NCBI GenBank assembly: GCA_007751475.1
Contig: CP036434.1
Location: 806,001 to 870,000, forward strand
Length of the DNA stretch: 64,000 nt
Source: Saltatorellus ferox
GTDB taxonomy: Bacteria > Planctomycetota > UBA1135 > GCA-002686595
Reading direction: 5' to 3'
Positions 62,611 through 64,000 of the stretch are shown one piece after another. The stretch's first letter is position 1. The number at the start of each line of letters is the position of its first letter. The notes beneath the pieces are model-generated. The model ran no database searches. It worked only from the letters and a program-made list of their open reading frames with translations, and was not told the origin of the DNA. The translations under genes were made by a program, and so were the position numbers.

Positions 62611-63672
62611 TCAGTTCCCGAGCACGACCTCGACCGCATCGGTGAGGCCAAACTTCACGCCTGGCTCGATGAAGACGCCCTGGAGAAAGAGCGGCGTTCC
62701 GGCGAGGCTCGGGTCGCTCGGGAGATCGAAGCTGTGGGTTACCGGTCCGCCCATGTAGGCGGGACCGAAGCGTCGCTGAAACGGCATGCCCACCAGCAGT
62801 TCCCCGTCAGCCGTCGGGCTCGCAAGTCCGAAACCCGGAAGTGATCTTCTCGCCGGGAAGATGGGCGAGCGGACCGCTGAAACCACGAGGATCGTCTGGG
62901 AGCCGACGCCCATGACGGAGAACGGGTCGTCGAGGGTCAGGCTCAGCGTCGATCCCAGCGTCGGCTCGCCAGCCACGGTCATCGTGCCGGCCGGGTTGAA
63001 GCTTCCGTACACCAGAAGGCTGGATCGCCGGCTGAAGGTCATCGTGCCCAGGGCGGGCCCGCCATCTCTGAAAGGTCCGCCATCCTGCAGCGCGATCGGC
63101 TCCTGCGGGCTGGTGTTCTGATTGAACGAGGTGAAGTTGGCCCCGCTGTCCGTGCCCGCATCCCACACGAGGAGCGGGATCGTGACCGTCTCGACCCAGA
63201 CCCCGTTCTCCAAGAGCTGGACATCGTCGCAGCCGACGAACCAGTCCGGGCTCGGCGCCACCATCGTCACGAGGCTCACCGCAGAGAACTGCTTGGTCAC
63301 CTCCAGGTCCATGGTGCGCAAGGCGGGAGCCCCGAAGGTGTTGCCCAGGAGCCGCGCCCCCGCGTCTCCCGAAGCGATGGCCGCATGGATCTCGTTCGAG
63401 AGCGGGCCGGTCGATCCAGTCTCGGCCATCGACTCGATGCCGCCCGTGGCGATCCCGCCGGGCTGCCAAAGGTGAAAGCCCGGCACGTGCGTCGCACCGA
63501 TCGGCGGCGAGACGTGGGCGTTCCCGGGATAGAGGCCCGGGTGCGTGGCCGCGCTCCAGGTGAGGTCGATGGTGACGCGATAGCTGGCCCGCGAGCCGTC
63601 CTGGGGCGCAGCCTCCAGGAGCGGCATCAGGGTGAAGGGCAGGGCGAGTGCGAGGAGAAAGCGGAGGCGCAT
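62611..63672 (-). CDS. Secreted spondin-domain protein
   Basis: 353 aa. Signal peptide about 1-21 (FLLALALPFTLMPLLEAA). The spondin domain (about 28-230) starts YRVTIDLTWSAATHPGLYPG (20 residues) and includes HVSPPIGATH, GAEST-like GIESMAETGS, a LVTMVAPSPDWFVG signature and DAGTDSGANFTSFNQNT, all typical of F-spondin folds in bacteria. The last about 110 residues are a separate beta domain ending TPLFLQGVFIEPGVKF. Spondin domains mediate adhesion in animals; in bacteria the role is unproven. It is the last gene of the window. Confidence 0.9.
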   Translation of the reverse strand: MRLRFLLALALPFTLMPLLEAAPQDGSRASYRVTIDLTWSAATHPGLYPGNAHVSPPIGATHVPGFHLWQPGGIATGGIESMAETGSTGPLSNEIHAAIASGDAGARLLGNTFGAPALRTMDLEVTKQFSAVSLVTMVAPSPDWFVGCDDVQLLENGVWVETVTIPLLVWDAGTDSGANFTSFNQNTSPQEPIALQDGGPFRDGGPALGTMTFSRRSSLLVYGSFNPAGTMTVAGEPTLGSTLSLTLDDPFSVMGVGSQTILVVSAVRSPIFPARRSLPGFGLASPTADGELLVGMPFQRRFGPAYMGGPVTHSFDLPSDPSLAGTPLFLQGVFIEPGVKFGLTDAVEVVLGN

Positions 63673-63865
63673 GGCGGGCGTTCAGGATGGCTGAAGAGAA
63701 GACGCGTAGGGGGAGAGCGGGGGTGAGGGCGCAGCGGCGCTCCTCTACCACCTTCGACGAGCCGGCGGGCCCGTGACCTGATTCGTCGGCGAACTCGGGT
63801 CTGCCTTGCTCCTGGCCGCCTCTTCTACAACACGTTATCCAATCCCCTCACGGCGCGTTCCACTG

Positions 63866-63895
63866 TGGCGGTACCGAACCTGGCGGTACCGAACC
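63866..63895. repeat. 15-bp tandem repeat, two exact copies
   Basis: TGGCGGTACCGAACC occurs twice head to tail, about 200 bases upstream of the spondin gene. Each unit contains GGTACC, itself a palindrome. It could be a regulator site pair or a slippage product. Confidence 0.6.
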
Positions 63896-63905
63896 CGACC
63901 CAAAT

Positions 63906-63939
63906 CCGCCACCTTTCCGTCAGCGCGGAAAGGTGGCGG
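63906..63939. terminator. Perfect 14-bp hairpin near window end
   Basis: CCGCCACCTTTCCG and its exact complement flank a TCAGCG loop, with imperfect pairing continuing outward (CCCAAA against CTTGGG). It may terminate a gene that lies beyond the window on the right, reading leftward, or be part of the spondin upstream region. No T-run. Confidence 0.5.
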
Positions 63940-64000
63940 CTTGGGGGACGCGAAACCGCTGGGTTCCGGAGGCACGGCGACTACGACCGCAGGATGCTCT

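Larger units (their letters stand above)
63673..64000. other. Intergenic end of window, 328 bp
   Basis: No gene seen. It holds a 15-base direct repeat TGGCGGTACCGAACC twice in a row (63866-63895) and the hairpin described separately. The upstream region of the spondin gene lies at the left edge. Confidence 0.6.

Overview
The window is about 64 kb of high-GC chromosomal DNA, most likely from a planctomycete. Three things point there. There are two large transmembrane Ser/Thr kinases with long TPR-type C-terminal regions. There are several big secreted or lipid-anchored repeat proteins: FG-GAP propellers, beta-helix proteins and a bacterial spondin-domain protein. Two secreted proteins also share a C-terminal domain with a conserved YC..NSTG start, a style I associate with Saltatorellus/Rohdeia-like planctomycetes. 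The lineage is an inference from gene content; no rRNA is present. I see no insertion sequence, phage gene, CRISPR array or integrase, so this looks like ordinary core/accessory chromosome.

Layout. 1-10.3 kb: a propeller lipoprotein (5'-truncated by the window), a Ser/Thr kinase, an M48 membrane protease, an AIM24-family protein, a small membrane protein, a sigma factor and a CHASE-PAS-PAS hybrid histidine kinase. 10.6-20.9 kb: a second Ser/Thr kinase, a secreted protein of unknown function, an RND efflux pair (adaptor and pump, ATGA-coupled) and a secreted beta-helix protein ending in a hairpin. 20.9-28.5 kb: a run of minus-strand genes containing a DUF4956 membrane protein, a VTC-type polyphosphate polymerase domain protein, a CotH-kinase/beta-helix protein, a TPR-like membrane-anchored protein, a BNR-repeat protein, a MoaD/ThiS-like carrier and a VOC protein. 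28.6-33.8 kb: a two-domain esterase (alpha/beta hydrolase plus SGNH hydrolase) and an FG-GAP lipoprotein.

33.8-40.9 kb (minus strand): a spermidine-synthase-like protein, an HD-GYP protein overlapping an unknown partner, a membrane protein, a VF530-type DNA-binding protein, and an osmoprotectant-type ABC system made of a binding-protein/permease fusion and an ATPase. 41.3-45.8 kb: a secreted protein resembling an inactivated peptidase-MA fold, tRNA-Pro(TGG), an unknown secreted protein and an ATP-grasp enzyme. 45.9-56.8 kb: a second FG-GAP protein, then a stress-type island (TPR protein and DUF4331 protein divergent from an ECF sigma factor and a ChrR-like cupin), a BaeRF3-like protein, a haloperoxidase-like hydrolase and a secreted protein with the shared C-terminal domain. 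56.9-64 kb: small membrane/lipoproteins, an unknown minus-strand operon with several ATGA overlaps, a small double-CxxC membrane protein and a spondin-domain protein.

The best candidates for new biology are the CotH-VTC-DUF4956 block (possible surface protein phosphorylation/polyphosphate modification), the shared C-terminal domain of secreted proteins, the sigma/ChrR/DUF4331/BaeRF island, and the tightly coupled unknown operon at 58.3-61.9 kb. Starts were moved inward from the longest frame wherever the N-terminal extension overlapped a neighbour or a signal peptide or ribosome binding site marked the likely start.
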